Positions 42,669 to 51,029 of a stretch of 52,224 nt of DNA are shown one piece after another. The translations under genes were made by a program, and so were the position numbers. A model generated the notes under the pieces. It ran no database searches. It had not been told where the DNA came from and worked only from the letters and a program-made list of their open reading frames with translations. The stretch's first letter is position 1; each line of letters starts with the position of its first letter. The DNA is from Parcubacteria group bacterium (GTDB taxonomy: Bacteria; Patescibacteriota; JABMPQ01): positions 1-52,224 of the forward strand of contig JABMPQ010000006.1 in the NCBI GenBank assembly GCA_013202585.1, given 5' to 3'.

Positions 42669-42806
42669 GGAGAATTAACGAAGAACTCAACTTCTGAGGA
42701 ATCCTTAGTAGTTCAAAAAGAGGGTAGTAGGAGAATCAGCGAAAAATTCAGTACGCCGGAAATTCCAGCGCACTACTATCAATGCCAAGAAAAATTAGAG
42801 CGATAA
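42669..42806 (+). pseudogene. rhuM remnant
   Basis: The frame GELTKNSTSEESLVVQKEG parallels GELGKKATTKESLVVQKEG of the intact gene at 44676, including identical bases around GAATCCTTAGTAGTTCAAAA. It then runs for about 24 codons to TAA 42804-42806, whose flank (AAAAATTA...GATAATGGTATAAT) matches the end of the intact gene. About 220 codons of the middle and the N-terminus are missing. Confidence 0.7.
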
Positions 42807-42815
42807 TGGTATAAT
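42807..42815 (+). promoter_or_regulatory. Extended -10 promoter of the heliorhodopsin gene
   Basis: TGGTATAAT, 27 bases before the start codon. An identical element follows the intact rhuM gene at 45638, so the promoter seems to have come with the 3' flank of the rhuM cassette. Confidence 0.65.
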
Positions 42816-42841
42816 ATAAATAACAAAAATTAACAAAAAAA

Positions 42842-43609
42842 ATGGAACAAACCCAACGCTACCCCAAACTCCGCCGTTGGAATCTGGTTATGGCCGCTCT
42901 TCACGCCATTCAGGGTTTTATCGTGCTTTACTTGAGCACTGATTTTAAATTACCACTCACAGCTAGCTATCTTAATTTTAACGTAGCTGCTCAAAAGCTG
43001 GAACCAGCCAGCCAAACATTATTTGACCTCCCGCTGGCGTATCTAGTGGCTGCCTTTTTCTTCATGTGTTCTCTGGCGCATCTGATTATTGCCACTGTTT
43101 GGAAAAGGGGATATGAAAGGGATTTGAGCAAAGGCATGAACCGCGCCCGTTGGTTTGAATATAGCCTGTCAGCTAGTACGATGATGGTAGCGATTGCCAT
43201 GTTAGTTGGTATCTATGAGATTACTCAACTGGCGATGATATTTGGTCTAACAGCGGTGATGAATTTGATGGGACTAGTGATGGAAATTCACAACCAGACG
43301 ACGGAGAAAACTAAGTGGGTTAGCTATATAATTGGCGTATTGGCAGGTGCTATCCCGTGGTTGGTGATAGCGGTTTATTTCTGGACAGCAGCTGCCTATG
43401 GCACAGGTGATATCCCAACTTTCGTTTACTGGATTTATGTTAGTATTTTTGTTTTTTTCAACTGCTTTGCCATCAACATGATCTTACAGTACAAAAAAAT
43501 TGGCAAGTGGCGGGAATATTCTTATGGCGAGTGGATATATATTGTCCTTAGTCTGGTGGCCAAAAGCGCGCTGGCTTGGCAGGTATTTGCTGGGACATTG
43601 CGACCGTAA
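42842..43609 (+). CDS. Heliorhodopsin
   Basis: 255 residues, seven membrane spans. The retinal Lys is Lys241 in SLVAKSALAWQVFAGT and the counterion Glu106 lies in RWFEYSLSAS, matching Lys241 and Glu107 of the type member HeR-48C12. His21 (MAALHAIQG) and His80 (SLAHLI) match the conserved pocket histidines, and NLMGL, FVFFNCFAINM and LQYKKIGKW are family blocks. These proteins bind retinal with inverted topology; they are light sensors or enzyme/transport regulators rather than classical pumps. No retinal or carotenoid genes are in the window. It has its own extended -10 promoter and no SD. Confidence 0.95.
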   Translation: MEQTQRYPKLRRWNLVMAALHAIQGFIVLYLSTDFKLPLTASYLNFNVAAQKLEPASQTLFDLPLAYLVAAFFFMCSLAHLIIATVWKRGYERDLSKGMNRARWFEYSLSASTMMVAIAMLVGIYEITQLAMIFGLTAVMNLMGLVMEIHNQTTEKTKWVSYIIGVLAGAIPWLVIAVYFWTAAAYGTGDIPTFVYWIYVSIFVFFNCFAINMILQYKKIGKWREYSYGEWIYIVLSLVAKSALAWQVFAGTLRP

Positions 43610-43614
43610 AGCGT

Positions 43615-43620
43615 TATAAT
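43615..43620 (+). promoter_or_regulatory. -10 element of the alpha/beta hydrolase gene
   Basis: TATAAT in GCGTTATAATATAAAG, 31 bases before the start codon; no clear -35 box. Confidence 0.4.
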
Positions 43621-43651
43621 ATAAAGAGGCTAAAAAAAACAAACAAAAAAA

Positions 43652-44539
43652 ATGAAAACAAAAGGCGCCCTCATCATCATTTTCCTCCTGATAACTATAA
43701 TCATATCTCTAATTATTACTTTACGTTTTATGGAGAATAAAGAAGAAATCAAGCAGGTAGAGGTCAATGGCATCGAAATGTCTTACCAGACTTTTGGTCA
43801 AGGGGAGCCCTTGGTCATGATCATGGGCTTTAGTGGCACGATGGATTTGTGGCCGCCCGCGGTGATAAATAAGCTGGCGCAAGATTATCAGGTCATAATT
43901 TTCGATAACCGGGGTATGGGCTATACCGAAGCCGGTGCGGAAGAGTTTTCTATCAGACTTTTTGCTGATGACACGGTCGCCTTGCTGGAAGCTTTAGGCA
44001 TCGAGAAAGCGCACGTGTTGGGCTGGTCCATGGGCACCTACGTCGCGCAAGAGTTGGCTCTTAATTATCCGGATAAAGTTAACAAGCTTATTCTTTACGC
44101 GGCGGATTGTGGTGGCGAACACGTGGTTGATCAAAAAGCAGAAGATTTGGCCAAAGTAACTGACACCTCCGGCAGCGAAGAGGAAAGGCTGGAACGGTTA
44201 CTGAGTGCTTTGTTTCCTCCCGAGTGGCTGGCTGCCAATCCCAACCCGGCAGAATATATGCCTGAAGTGAAAGAAGAGGCGACGGCGGAAAATATTGCCC
44301 GCCAAGCTCAAGCTATGGAGGAATGGGTCAGTACCTACGATCGTCTGCCCCAGATAAAGCAGGAAACCTTATTCATTGCTGGTAGCCAAGATATTATCCC
44401 TCCGCCGCGGAATTCCTTCGTAATGGCCGAGCAGATTCCGGCTTCTTCCGTCATTCAAATTAAAAGCAGTGGCCACGGTTTGATTTTCCAGTATCCGGAG
44501 AAGTTTGTTGACACCGTGCGGTATTTTTTGGCGAATTAA
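43652..44539 (+). CDS. Membrane-anchored alpha/beta hydrolase
   Basis: 295 residues. A signal anchor at 5-26 places the rest outside or at the membrane. The catalytic triad is Ser126 in GWSMG, Asp247 in GSQDIIP and His275 in SGHGL. The oxyanion loop region is MGFSGTMDLWPP (58-69). It is an esterase/lipase/haloperoxidase-like hydrolase with unknown substrate. It follows heliorhodopsin by 42 bases but has its own -10 box. Confidence 0.88.
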   Translation: MKTKGALIIIFLLITIIISLIITLRFMENKEEIKQVEVNGIEMSYQTFGQGEPLVMIMGFSGTMDLWPPAVINKLAQDYQVIIFDNRGMGYTEAGAEEFSIRLFADDTVALLEALGIEKAHVLGWSMGTYVAQELALNYPDKVNKLILYAADCGGEHVVDQKAEDLAKVTDTSGSEEERLERLLSALFPPEWLAANPNPAEYMPEVKEEATAENIARQAQAMEEWVSTYDRLPQIKQETLFIAGSQDIIPPPRNSFVMAEQIPASSVIQIKSSGHGLIFQYPEKFVDTVRYFLAN

Positions 44540-44607
44540 TTTTTTGGCTCGCTCTTTGCCTCTTGGACGGAATTGAGTATTTATAATTAACTTAAAAAAC
44601 GGCATAT

Positions 44608-44668
44608 AAAGGAGGGTGCCAATTAGAAAGCGGCGAAAAAGGCGAAGCCATTTATTAATTTAGGAGGG
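44608..44668 (+). promoter_or_regulatory. Leader of the rhuM-like gene with two GGAGG motifs
   Basis: AAAGGAGGGTGCCAAT (44608-44623) repeats the motif before the BRO/DinD-like gene, followed by the SD AGGAGGG (44662-44668) seven bases before ATG. Confidence 0.5.
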
Positions 44669-44675
44669 AAATTTT

Positions 44676-45629
44676 ATGAAACCAAGAAACAACCAGGTTA
44701 TTCTTTACAGTACCGAAGACGGACAGACAAAAATTGAAGTTCAATTGGAAAATGAGACAGTTTGGCTCAGTCAAAAGCAAATGGCTGAGCTTTTTGATTG
44801 CACGGTAGAAAATATCATTTTTCATCTACAAAATGTATTTAAAAGTGGTGAATTAGGCAAAAAAGCAACTACTAAGGAATCCTTAGTAGTTCAAAAGGAA
44901 GGTGGTCGTGACATAAAAAGAGAGGTTTCTTTGTATAATTTGGACATGATTATTTCCGTCGGCTATCGTATCAATTCTCTCCGCGGCACCCAATTTCGCA
45001 TCTGGGCAACGCAGAAATTACGAGACTATATCATCAAAGGCTTTGCCATGGATGATGAGCGCCTATCTGATGGCCGGGTAGCCAGGACATACTTTGTCGA
45101 ATGGGAAGAGCGGATTAGGAAAATCAGAACCTCGGAGGCTAATTTCTACCAAAAAGTGAGGGATGTCTTTGCCACTAGCGTAGATTACAATTCTAAAGCT
45201 GATTATGCTAAGAGATTTTTTGCCATGGTGCAAAATAAATTTCATTTTGCCATTACTGGTCTGACTGCGGCGGAGCTTATCAGTGATCGAGCGGATAGTA
45301 AAAAAGAAAACATGGGGCTGACAAATTGGCGGGGAGAAATAGTCACTCGAGAGCAAGCTCAGATTGCCAAAAATTACTTACAGGAATTAGAACTTAAAAG
45401 GCTAAATTTATTAGTAGAACAATTTTTATCCTTTGCTGAATTGCAGAGCGTAGAGCAGCGGGTGATGTATATGAATAATTGGATTGAAAAACTTGATGGT
45501 TTTATAGTTCTCAATGATAAAGAAATATTGAGAGATTCTGGCAATGTTTCCCATTTGGAAATGGAAAAAACTGTCAGGGAGAAGTTAGGGAAATACAACG
45601 AGCACAAACGATTATCCGAGAAAAATTAA
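44676..45629 (+). CDS. rhuM: RhuM-family protein
   Basis: 317 residues. The family is recognised by the opening VQLENETVWLSQKQMAELF (a helix-turn-helix-like segment), then FHLQNVFKSGEL, LYNLDMIISVGYRINS, GTQFRIWATQKLRDYI and the C-terminal FAELQS..RVMYMNNWIEKLDGF. RhuM was named from a Salmonella pathogenicity island, but relatives are widespread in mobile DNA and the biochemical role is not settled. It is SD-led and shares its leader motif with the BRO/DinD-like gene; a decayed copy lies 1.9 kb upstream. Confidence 0.88.
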   Translation: MKPRNNQVILYSTEDGQTKIEVQLENETVWLSQKQMAELFDCTVENIIFHLQNVFKSGELGKKATTKESLVVQKEGGRDIKREVSLYNLDMIISVGYRINSLRGTQFRIWATQKLRDYIIKGFAMDDERLSDGRVARTYFVEWEERIRKIRTSEANFYQKVRDVFATSVDYNSKADYAKRFFAMVQNKFHFAITGLTAAELISDRADSKKENMGLTNWRGEIVTREQAQIAKNYLQELELKRLNLLVEQFLSFAELQSVEQRVMYMNNWIEKLDGFIVLNDKEILRDSGNVSHLEMEKTVREKLGKYNEHKRLSEKN

Positions 45630-45637
45630 GGCAATAA

Positions 45638-45646
45638 TGGTATAAT
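45638..45646 (+). promoter_or_regulatory. Extended -10 promoter after rhuM
   Basis: TGGTATAAT, 35 bases before the start at 45682; the same element as at 42807. Confidence 0.6.
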
Positions 45647-45681
45647 GTGGGTGACTGAAAGATCATAAATAACAAAAAACC

Positions 45682-46605
45682 ATGGAGCAAAAACAAAACA
45701 TCCCGACAGAGATGCCGGGGCCTGATGAACATGCAGACCAAACTGAACAGCCGACCAAGCTAGATCCAATGGAAGCCCTCGATCCCAACAACCAACCCAA
45801 GAATCCCAAAAACAAGATCAAGATTTTCTGGATGATTGTGATAATCGTCCTGTTACTATTATTAGTGCTTGGTGTAGTTTTTTACTTTGTTCTCTCCGAT
45901 CGTGACGGCACGGCTGGTATTTTTGGCAGCAAAGACAAGTCAGAAGAGCAAACGCAAGAACAGCAAACAGAACAAACAGAAGAAGCAACCAAAGTCGATC
46001 TCAGCCAATACGATGGCAAAGTATTAAAAATTACCTCCGATAAGGACAACATCGAAGGCAAAGTCTGGCTAACCTACGACAGCGAAGACGATAGTCTCAA
46101 AGCTCAATTCCACGCTCTGCTAACTGCCGATTTACCAGTCAATGGTACTTGCGGTGGTTCAGTTGAAGGCGCAACTGGATGTCAGGATATGATCCGTCAC
46201 GAATATGCCCAGAAGACTATTTCACAAAAGAATAGCAGCAATAGCTTTGGCGTTTTCCTCTATCCTGTCTTGTGTAATAAAACTAAGCAGTTGGACAAAT
46301 CAGAGTGGGACACAAAGTTTGAAATTTACGGTGCCAAAGCTTGCGGAATAGACACTCATAGCCAAGAAAAGACTTCGACCTTCTTGATTTGGGGGCAGAT
46401 CTATTATGATTCCTACGAAAAGATTTTAGGACTTTATGACGTGACAGTCTATGACTCTTCGCAGTACTGGATCGAGACGACGAAAACAAAGCCTGAGGGG
46501 CTAGCAGACGATCCGGAAGGCTCGCGGACTTTTGAGCTGGAAAGTGAAAAATCTATTGTGCCTGAGAATAAGGTTAGTGATTACGTGATGGAATTTAAGG
46601 AATAA
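45682..46605 (+). CDS. Membrane-anchored hypothetical protein
   Basis: 307 residues. An Asp/Pro/Gln-rich cytosolic start (1-48), one membrane span (about 50-73), a Glu/Gln/Thr-rich linker (85-105), then an outer domain (about 108-307) of mixed beta character with cysteines in NGTCGGSVEGATGCQD and further on in VLCNKT and GAKACGID. Disulfides are plausible given the redox genes just downstream (13 bases to the next gene). No family recognised. Confidence 0.65.
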   Translation: MEQKQNIPTEMPGPDEHADQTEQPTKLDPMEALDPNNQPKNPKNKIKIFWMIVIIVLLLLLVLGVVFYFVLSDRDGTAGIFGSKDKSEEQTQEQQTEQTEEATKVDLSQYDGKVLKITSDKDNIEGKVWLTYDSEDDSLKAQFHALLTADLPVNGTCGGSVEGATGCQDMIRHEYAQKTISQKNSSNSFGVFLYPVLCNKTKQLDKSEWDTKFEIYGAKACGIDTHSQEKTSTFLIWGQIYYDSYEKILGLYDVTVYDSSQYWIETTKTKPEGLADDPEGSRTFELESEKSIVPENKVSDYVMEFKE

Positions 46606-46618
46606 GTTTACCCAAATT

Positions 46619-46885
46619 ATGAAAATCCTCAAATTTGGTGCCGTTTGGTGCCCGTCTTGTATCATTATGAAATCCCGTTGGGAAAAGGTGGAAAAAGAGC
46701 TACAATGGCTACAGACGGAGTATATCGACGTCGACACAAATGAAGAGCTAGTGGCAAAATATAATCTGGAAGATTATCCGGTTTTTGTTTTTTTGGGTCA
46801 GGATGGCGAGGAGATTTTGCGGCTACAAGGCGAGATAGATCGGAAGGAGCTTATTAAAATAATTGAGGAAAATAAAGATAAATGA
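46619..46885 (+). CDS. Small thioredoxin-like protein
   Basis: 88 residues with the active site WCPSC (Cys11, Cys14), a cis-Pro segment EDYPVFVF and the usual GxxDRKEL end. It has no signal peptide, so it is cytosolic. It overlaps the next gene (ATGA), suggesting that it reduces the membrane protein encoded there. Confidence 0.9.
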   Translation: MKILKFGAVWCPSCIIMKSRWEKVEKELQWLQTEYIDVDTNEELVAKYNLEDYPVFVFLGQDGEEILRLQGEIDRKELIKIIEENKDK

Positions 46886-48159
46886 AGCTAGGAATTAAGG
46901 GGAAAATATTTTTGCTGATGGCGGCTGTTTTTTTGCTAGCCGGTTTTTTTGTTTTTTCAGGCTCGGCAGTCAAGGCCGAAGAAAACCAAGCTGAAACAGT
47001 AACCGAAGAGGCCGCAACCAACGATGTTACCATCTATTTCTTTTGGCAAGAGGGCTGTCCGCATTGCGAAAAGGAAAATGAGTTCCTCGATAAATTTGGT
47101 CCAGAGCATCCGGAGGTGGAGATCAAGCGCTACGAGCTACGGGGTAGCGCCGACAATCGCCAGCTATTATCCAAACTGAGCTCGGAGCTGGGACTGAAAA
47201 CTTCCTCGGTGCCGGTAACTCTGATTAACAGTATGGTCGTCTATGGCTATATGGATGATGAGGTTACGGGCAAGCAAATCGAGCAGGCCGTCAGCATGTG
47301 TCAGACGCAGGGCTGTGATGATTTAGTCAAAGACATCATTGGTGGAGATGGTAAAGAGGACGTTGCCAAAGTTGAAGTCTCAACTGATATTGAGAATAAG
47401 CAAACTATTCCGGAAAAAATTGATTTGCCGGTGTTCGGTGAAATCGATACTAAATCCATTTCTATTCCGGCGCTCACGATTATTATCGCCGCTATTGATG
47501 GCTTCAATCCTTGCGCGATGTGGGTGCTGCTTTTTCTGATCAGCTTGCTACTCGGCATGAAGAATCGGCGGCGGATGTGGGCGCTCGGTATTGCTTTTAT
47601 CGTCACTTCGGCGGCCAGCTATTTCTTGTTCCTGGCGGCTTGGCTAAATGTATTTCAATTTTTAAGTTTTGTTACTTGGATTCGCGTGGTTATCGGTCTG
47701 ATAGCGGTGGGTAGCGGTCTTTATCATCTCCGTGACTATTGGAAAAATCGAGATCGGGGCTGTGTGGCGGCGGGCGGGGAAAAGCGTAAAAAAGTATTTG
47801 ACAAATTACGTCGATTTTCTAGCAGCGAGAAATTCTGGGTAGCTCTGGGTGGTATTGTCCTGGTAGCTTTCTCGATTAATCTGGTCGAGCTAGTCTGCTC
47901 AGCGGGGTTGCCAGCCATTTACACTAATATCTTAAGCTCGTCGGAGTTGCCGACCTGGCAGTACTATTCCTATTTGTTGCTCTACATTTTCATCTTTATG
48001 CTGGATGATCTAGTTGTCTTCTTTATTGCTATGATTACTCTGAAGGCTGTCGGAATTAGTAAAAAATATAGTCGATTTTCCAGTTTGATTGGCGGGATCG
48101 TGATATTGATTCTCGGTGTTTTACTGCTACTGCGGCCGGACTTGTTGATGTTTGGTTAG
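46882..48159 (+). CDS. Thioredoxin-fold plus CcdA/DsbD-like membrane thiol transporter
   Basis: 425 residues. Signal or first span (8-30), an outside thioredoxin-like domain with GCPHC (Cys59, Cys62) at 48-150, then about six membrane spans (195-425) beginning with IIIAAIDGFNPCAMWVLLFL, the NPC motif of CcdA/DsbD proteins, and a second conserved Cys in LVELVCSAGLPAI. It should carry reducing equivalents from the cytosolic thioredoxin to outside disulfides. It is coupled to the thioredoxin gene by a 4-base overlap. Confidence 0.85.
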   Translation: MKLGIKGKIFLLMAAVFLLAGFFVFSGSAVKAEENQAETVTEEAATNDVTIYFFWQEGCPHCEKENEFLDKFGPEHPEVEIKRYELRGSADNRQLLSKLSSELGLKTSSVPVTLINSMVVYGYMDDEVTGKQIEQAVSMCQTQGCDDLVKDIIGGDGKEDVAKVEVSTDIENKQTIPEKIDLPVFGEIDTKSISIPALTIIIAAIDGFNPCAMWVLLFLISLLLGMKNRRRMWALGIAFIVTSAASYFLFLAAWLNVFQFLSFVTWIRVVIGLIAVGSGLYHLRDYWKNRDRGCVAAGGEKRKKVFDKLRRFSSSEKFWVALGGIVLVAFSINLVELVCSAGLPAIYTNILSSSELPTWQYYSYLLLYIFIFMLDDLVVFFIAMITLKAVGISKKYSRFSSLIGGIVILILGVLLLLRPDLLMFG

Positions 48160-48178
48160 AAAATTAATTTATATTTAT

Positions 48179-48997
48179 ATGCCACTTTCTGAAGCACAAT
48201 CGGAAGAAGAGATCAGCGGAGAAGCTGTAGAGTCTACTGGTGAGGGAGTTGAGGCACCAGCAACTGAGTTGCCAGAGACAGCTGAGGGATTAGATCAGTT
48301 CACCCAGCAACACGTGCAGGAAATTCAGCGCCAAGGCGATGAAGTAGTGGGACGAGGAGAAATTGTTTTGGCGGAAGGGGCGCAAAGACTAGCTGGAGGC
48401 GAAGCAGAATTAACTGGAGAACCGACGGAAGGGGAGGAAATGCCAGCCGAGCTTGCCGTAATTGATCAAGATGTTAATGGATTAACTACTGCGGCTACAT
48501 TTGAAATGAGTGGGATGGTTACTTATGATCCAGGACAACAACAATTTAGAGCAGTCACCGAGAGAGAAATGGCAGAGATGATTGCAGTGGGAGATCTGGT
48601 TAGTGATTTAGTTGAAGAGATGATGGAAACTCACGATGAAGACTCTTTTGACTATGAGGGTATGAAACAAACTTTAGATTTGACTCTTGAGGCTGCCACA
48701 GGGGAGCTTATGACAAAGGGCGCTAATGTTGATTTAATAAGTAGGGAAGCAGATACGCGTCTTCAGATGCTTTGTTTTGATAGAGCTATGGAAAATTTTG
48801 GAAAGATTCCTGGATTCTCTTTAGCTGAGGATGGTGATTTTCAAGCTGCTAAAGAAGGAATTGCAGAACAAACTGGCTTACCAGCTGAATATGTCTCAAG
48901 CGGATTATTTGGGCTAAAAATACAAGAGTTGGCAAGAAGCAACAATCATAATGATGTCATGACAGCCTTTAGAGAAGAAGGTTATGTCGAACAATAA
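48179..48997 (+). CDS. Acidic hypothetical protein with shared N-terminal module
   Basis: 272 residues from ATG 48179; a TTG start 27 bases earlier would overlap the previous gene. The first 90 residues are Glu-rich and helical, with GLDQFTQQHVQEIQRQGDE and VLAEGAQRLAGG, a module repeated at the N-terminus of the protein at 49204. Residues 105-272 form a separate mostly helical domain without a recognised motif. It overlaps the next gene by 14 bases. Confidence 0.65.
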   Translation: MPLSEAQSEEEISGEAVESTGEGVEAPATELPETAEGLDQFTQQHVQEIQRQGDEVVGRGEIVLAEGAQRLAGGEAELTGEPTEGEEMPAELAVIDQDVNGLTTAATFEMSGMVTYDPGQQQFRAVTEREMAEMIAVGDLVSDLVEEMMETHDEDSFDYEGMKQTLDLTLEAATGELMTKGANVDLISREADTRLQMLCFDRAMENFGKIPGFSLAEDGDFQAAKEGIAEQTGLPAEYVSSGLFGLKIQELARSNNHNDVMTAFREEGYVEQ

Positions 48998-49202
48998 AAA
49001 AATGCCTCAAGTAAAAAACAATCTAACTCCTGCAGAAATAAAGCAGAAAGCGGCCGAGATCCAGAATATTTATAATATATATATGGCAGAATTGAAAAAA
49101 CTGAAAGAGAAACAGAACAAAGTTATCGATGAGCATATGAAAAAACTAGAGCAGAAGAAGATAGCGGAAACCAAAGATATCTTAAATAATTTGGATCAAT
49201 AG
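48984..49202 (+). CDS. Small coiled-coil protein
   Basis: 72 residues, almost all helical and Lys/Glu-rich from about 15 to 68, with a heptad-like pattern. It overlaps the preceding acidic protein and ends one base before the next gene, so it belongs to a three-gene unit. It may bridge the two acidic proteins; function unknown. Confidence 0.6.
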   Translation: MSNNKKMPQVKNNLTPAEIKQKAAEIQNIYNIYMAELKKLKEKQNKVIDEHMKKLEQKKIAETKDILNNLDQ

Positions 49203-49203
49203 A

Positions 49204-50427
49204 ATGCCAGCTAGCAATCAAGAATCAGATCCAGCAACATCCCCACCAACCGAAGCAACAGAAGTTGGAGCAACACCAGAAGTTACTTCCGAACAAGAAG
49301 CTCCTGGCCCAGAAACCACTGCTGAACTGGGCGGATTTATTAATAGCCAAGTTGAGGCTGTCCAGGGACAAGCTCAAGAAGCAATCACCAGCAGTGAAGA
49401 AGTATTAACGGAAGGAGCAGCTCGGCTAGGAGAGGAGTCGGCTGGTGAACCTTCTGAATTGGCTGACATTAAAGGAGCAATTACGGGACTGGCCGAACAG
49501 GCAGCCACTGACATTAAGCAGCAGGGAGAAGTAGCAGCCGAAGGTCAATCTTTGGAGGTACCTCGACTACCGACAGTCGGAAAAATTTACGAAATGTATG
49601 GTTATCAACCGCCGCAACGTGAAAAACAAGCTGCTGCTCGACCTCTAGAAGTGAAGTGGAGAGATGAGCAAGTCACAGCGGGAATACAGCAAGCAGCCGA
49701 ACAAATATTAGCTAGCCTAGAACAACAGCAAGATGAATTCATTGAAGTTGCTAGTGGTGATGACCAAGCAGTTTTTCAAGTCTCAACTTGGAAGAGTGTT
49801 AATGACGAAAGGAGATTTGTTGACCTAAAGTTGCAAGAGACCGATGATGGCAAGAAAGTGGCTAATTTTTATTGTTCGGTGCAACCAGAAGAGCAAAGAT
49901 GGGAACTGGCTCATAACTTAGTTGCTAAGGAGCATCGAGGACTGATCGTTGGACCGAGAATGATGGAGATGATGGAGAATTGTGCTAAGGTACAAGCTAA
50001 TCGGACAGGTGAAACTCAAACTATCGTTATTTCGGCTTCCCAAGTTGAGGTAGCTGCGTTTGCTCAAGGCCTGAAATACCAGCCAGAATTAGCGGAGGAC
50101 GCTAGGCGATTGCAGCTGCTAGCAGAAGGTAATAGTGATGAGTTTAAGGTGGTAACTGCTAATGGTTATAATAATCAGGGTGGAGATAGAGAGGGTTGGC
50201 TATTGTCGCTTGAAGAATATAGAGATATGTTCGAACAGGAGTTCACGGAACAATATGAAGGCAGTGAAGAAGATAAAGCAGCAGCCTACACTAAATATGA
50301 GCAGCAGAGATGGCCAGAAATCACTAGTCAGGAAATAAAACAAGCTTTAGGCCATGATCCCTCAGAATTCGAAGGTCGTTGCTATTCCATCAATTTTAAG
50401 AAAAAGATTCCGCCGGATGAAAAATAA
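49204..50427 (+). CDS. Acidic protein with shared N-module and possible GNAT-like domain
   Basis: 407 residues. The N-terminal 100 residues are acidic and helical and align with the protein at 48179 (ELGGFINSQVEAVQGQAQE, VLTEGAARLGEE). The middle (about 150-310) may be an acetyltransferase fold: a strand with VANFYCSV, then LVAKEHRGLIVGPRMMEMME in the place of the acetyl-CoA loop and VEVAAFAQGLKYQP near the end, but the motif is imperfect. The C-terminal 90 residues are Glu/Gln-rich. Not assigned to a family. Confidence 0.6.
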   Translation: MPASNQESDPATSPPTEATEVGATPEVTSEQEAPGPETTAELGGFINSQVEAVQGQAQEAITSSEEVLTEGAARLGEESAGEPSELADIKGAITGLAEQAATDIKQQGEVAAEGQSLEVPRLPTVGKIYEMYGYQPPQREKQAAARPLEVKWRDEQVTAGIQQAAEQILASLEQQQDEFIEVASGDDQAVFQVSTWKSVNDERRFVDLKLQETDDGKKVANFYCSVQPEEQRWELAHNLVAKEHRGLIVGPRMMEMMENCAKVQANRTGETQTIVISASQVEVAAFAQGLKYQPELAEDARRLQLLAEGNSDEFKVVTANGYNNQGGDREGWLLSLEEYRDMFEQEFTEQYEGSEEDKAAAYTKYEQQRWPEITSQEIKQALGHDPSEFEGRCYSINFKKKIPPDEK

Positions 50428-50466
50428 CCGACGTAGTTAAGGTGGCTATTTCATAATTTAACATCT

Positions 50467-51021
50467 ATGCTAACTGTTGTTGCAATCGACATCTTTTTTT
50501 ACTATTTTGTACTAATTACAGCTCTCGCGCTCCTTCTCGGCAGTGCTGTTTTTATGTTTTATCGTACTTACGCCATGATCTCGGGTGCGCCTTACGCCGG
50601 GACAAAAAAGGTGCGAGTAGACAAGATGATAGAGCTAGCTGATCTCCAGGATGGACAAAAAGTAGTTGACCTTGGTTCCGGTGATGGTCGCATTCTGATC
50701 GCCGCCGCCAAAGCCGCCAAAGTAAAGTGTGTCGGCTACGAGCTAGATTTTCTAATGTGGCTGTGGTCAATATATAAGGTGAAAAGAGCCGGCTTAAGTG
50801 ATAGAATAAAAATATATCGGCGCAGCTATTGGCCGGCGGATTTGCGTGATTTTGACACCGTATTTTTATTTCTCATTCCCTATAAAATGGGACGGATGGA
50901 AAAGAAATTGCAGAGTGAATTGTGTCCGGGCACGCGAGTAATTTCCCACGGTTTTAAGTTTCCTAATTGGCAACCGGAGAAAAAAGAGGAGAGAATTTTG
51001 GTATATCAGATGACTAGCTAA
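50467..51021 (+). CDS. Membrane-anchored class I methyltransferase, ATPSC-KMT/FAM173-like
   Basis: 184 residues. A strong N-terminal span (8-32) precedes the SAM motif VVDLGSGDGRILIAAAK (residues 65-81) and GYELD. The order APYAGT, DLGSGDGRI, then CPGTRVISHGFKFPNW resembles lysine methyltransferases of the FAM173 group, which modify the ATP-synthase c-ring in eukaryotes. Substrate here is unknown. The next gene starts 8 bases later. Confidence 0.78.
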   Translation: MLTVVAIDIFFYYFVLITALALLLGSAVFMFYRTYAMISGAPYAGTKKVRVDKMIELADLQDGQKVVDLGSGDGRILIAAAKAAKVKCVGYELDFLMWLWSIYKVKRAGLSDRIKIYRRSYWPADLRDFDTVFLFLIPYKMGRMEKKLQSELCPGTRVISHGFKFPNWQPEKKEERILVYQMTS

Positions 51022-51029
51022 ATATATTC

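Noticed and set aside
30701-45629. A prophage spanning the BRO-like and rhuM genes
   Set aside because: No capsid, terminase, portal, tail, integrase or lysis genes lie between them; they appear as isolated mobile-type genes.
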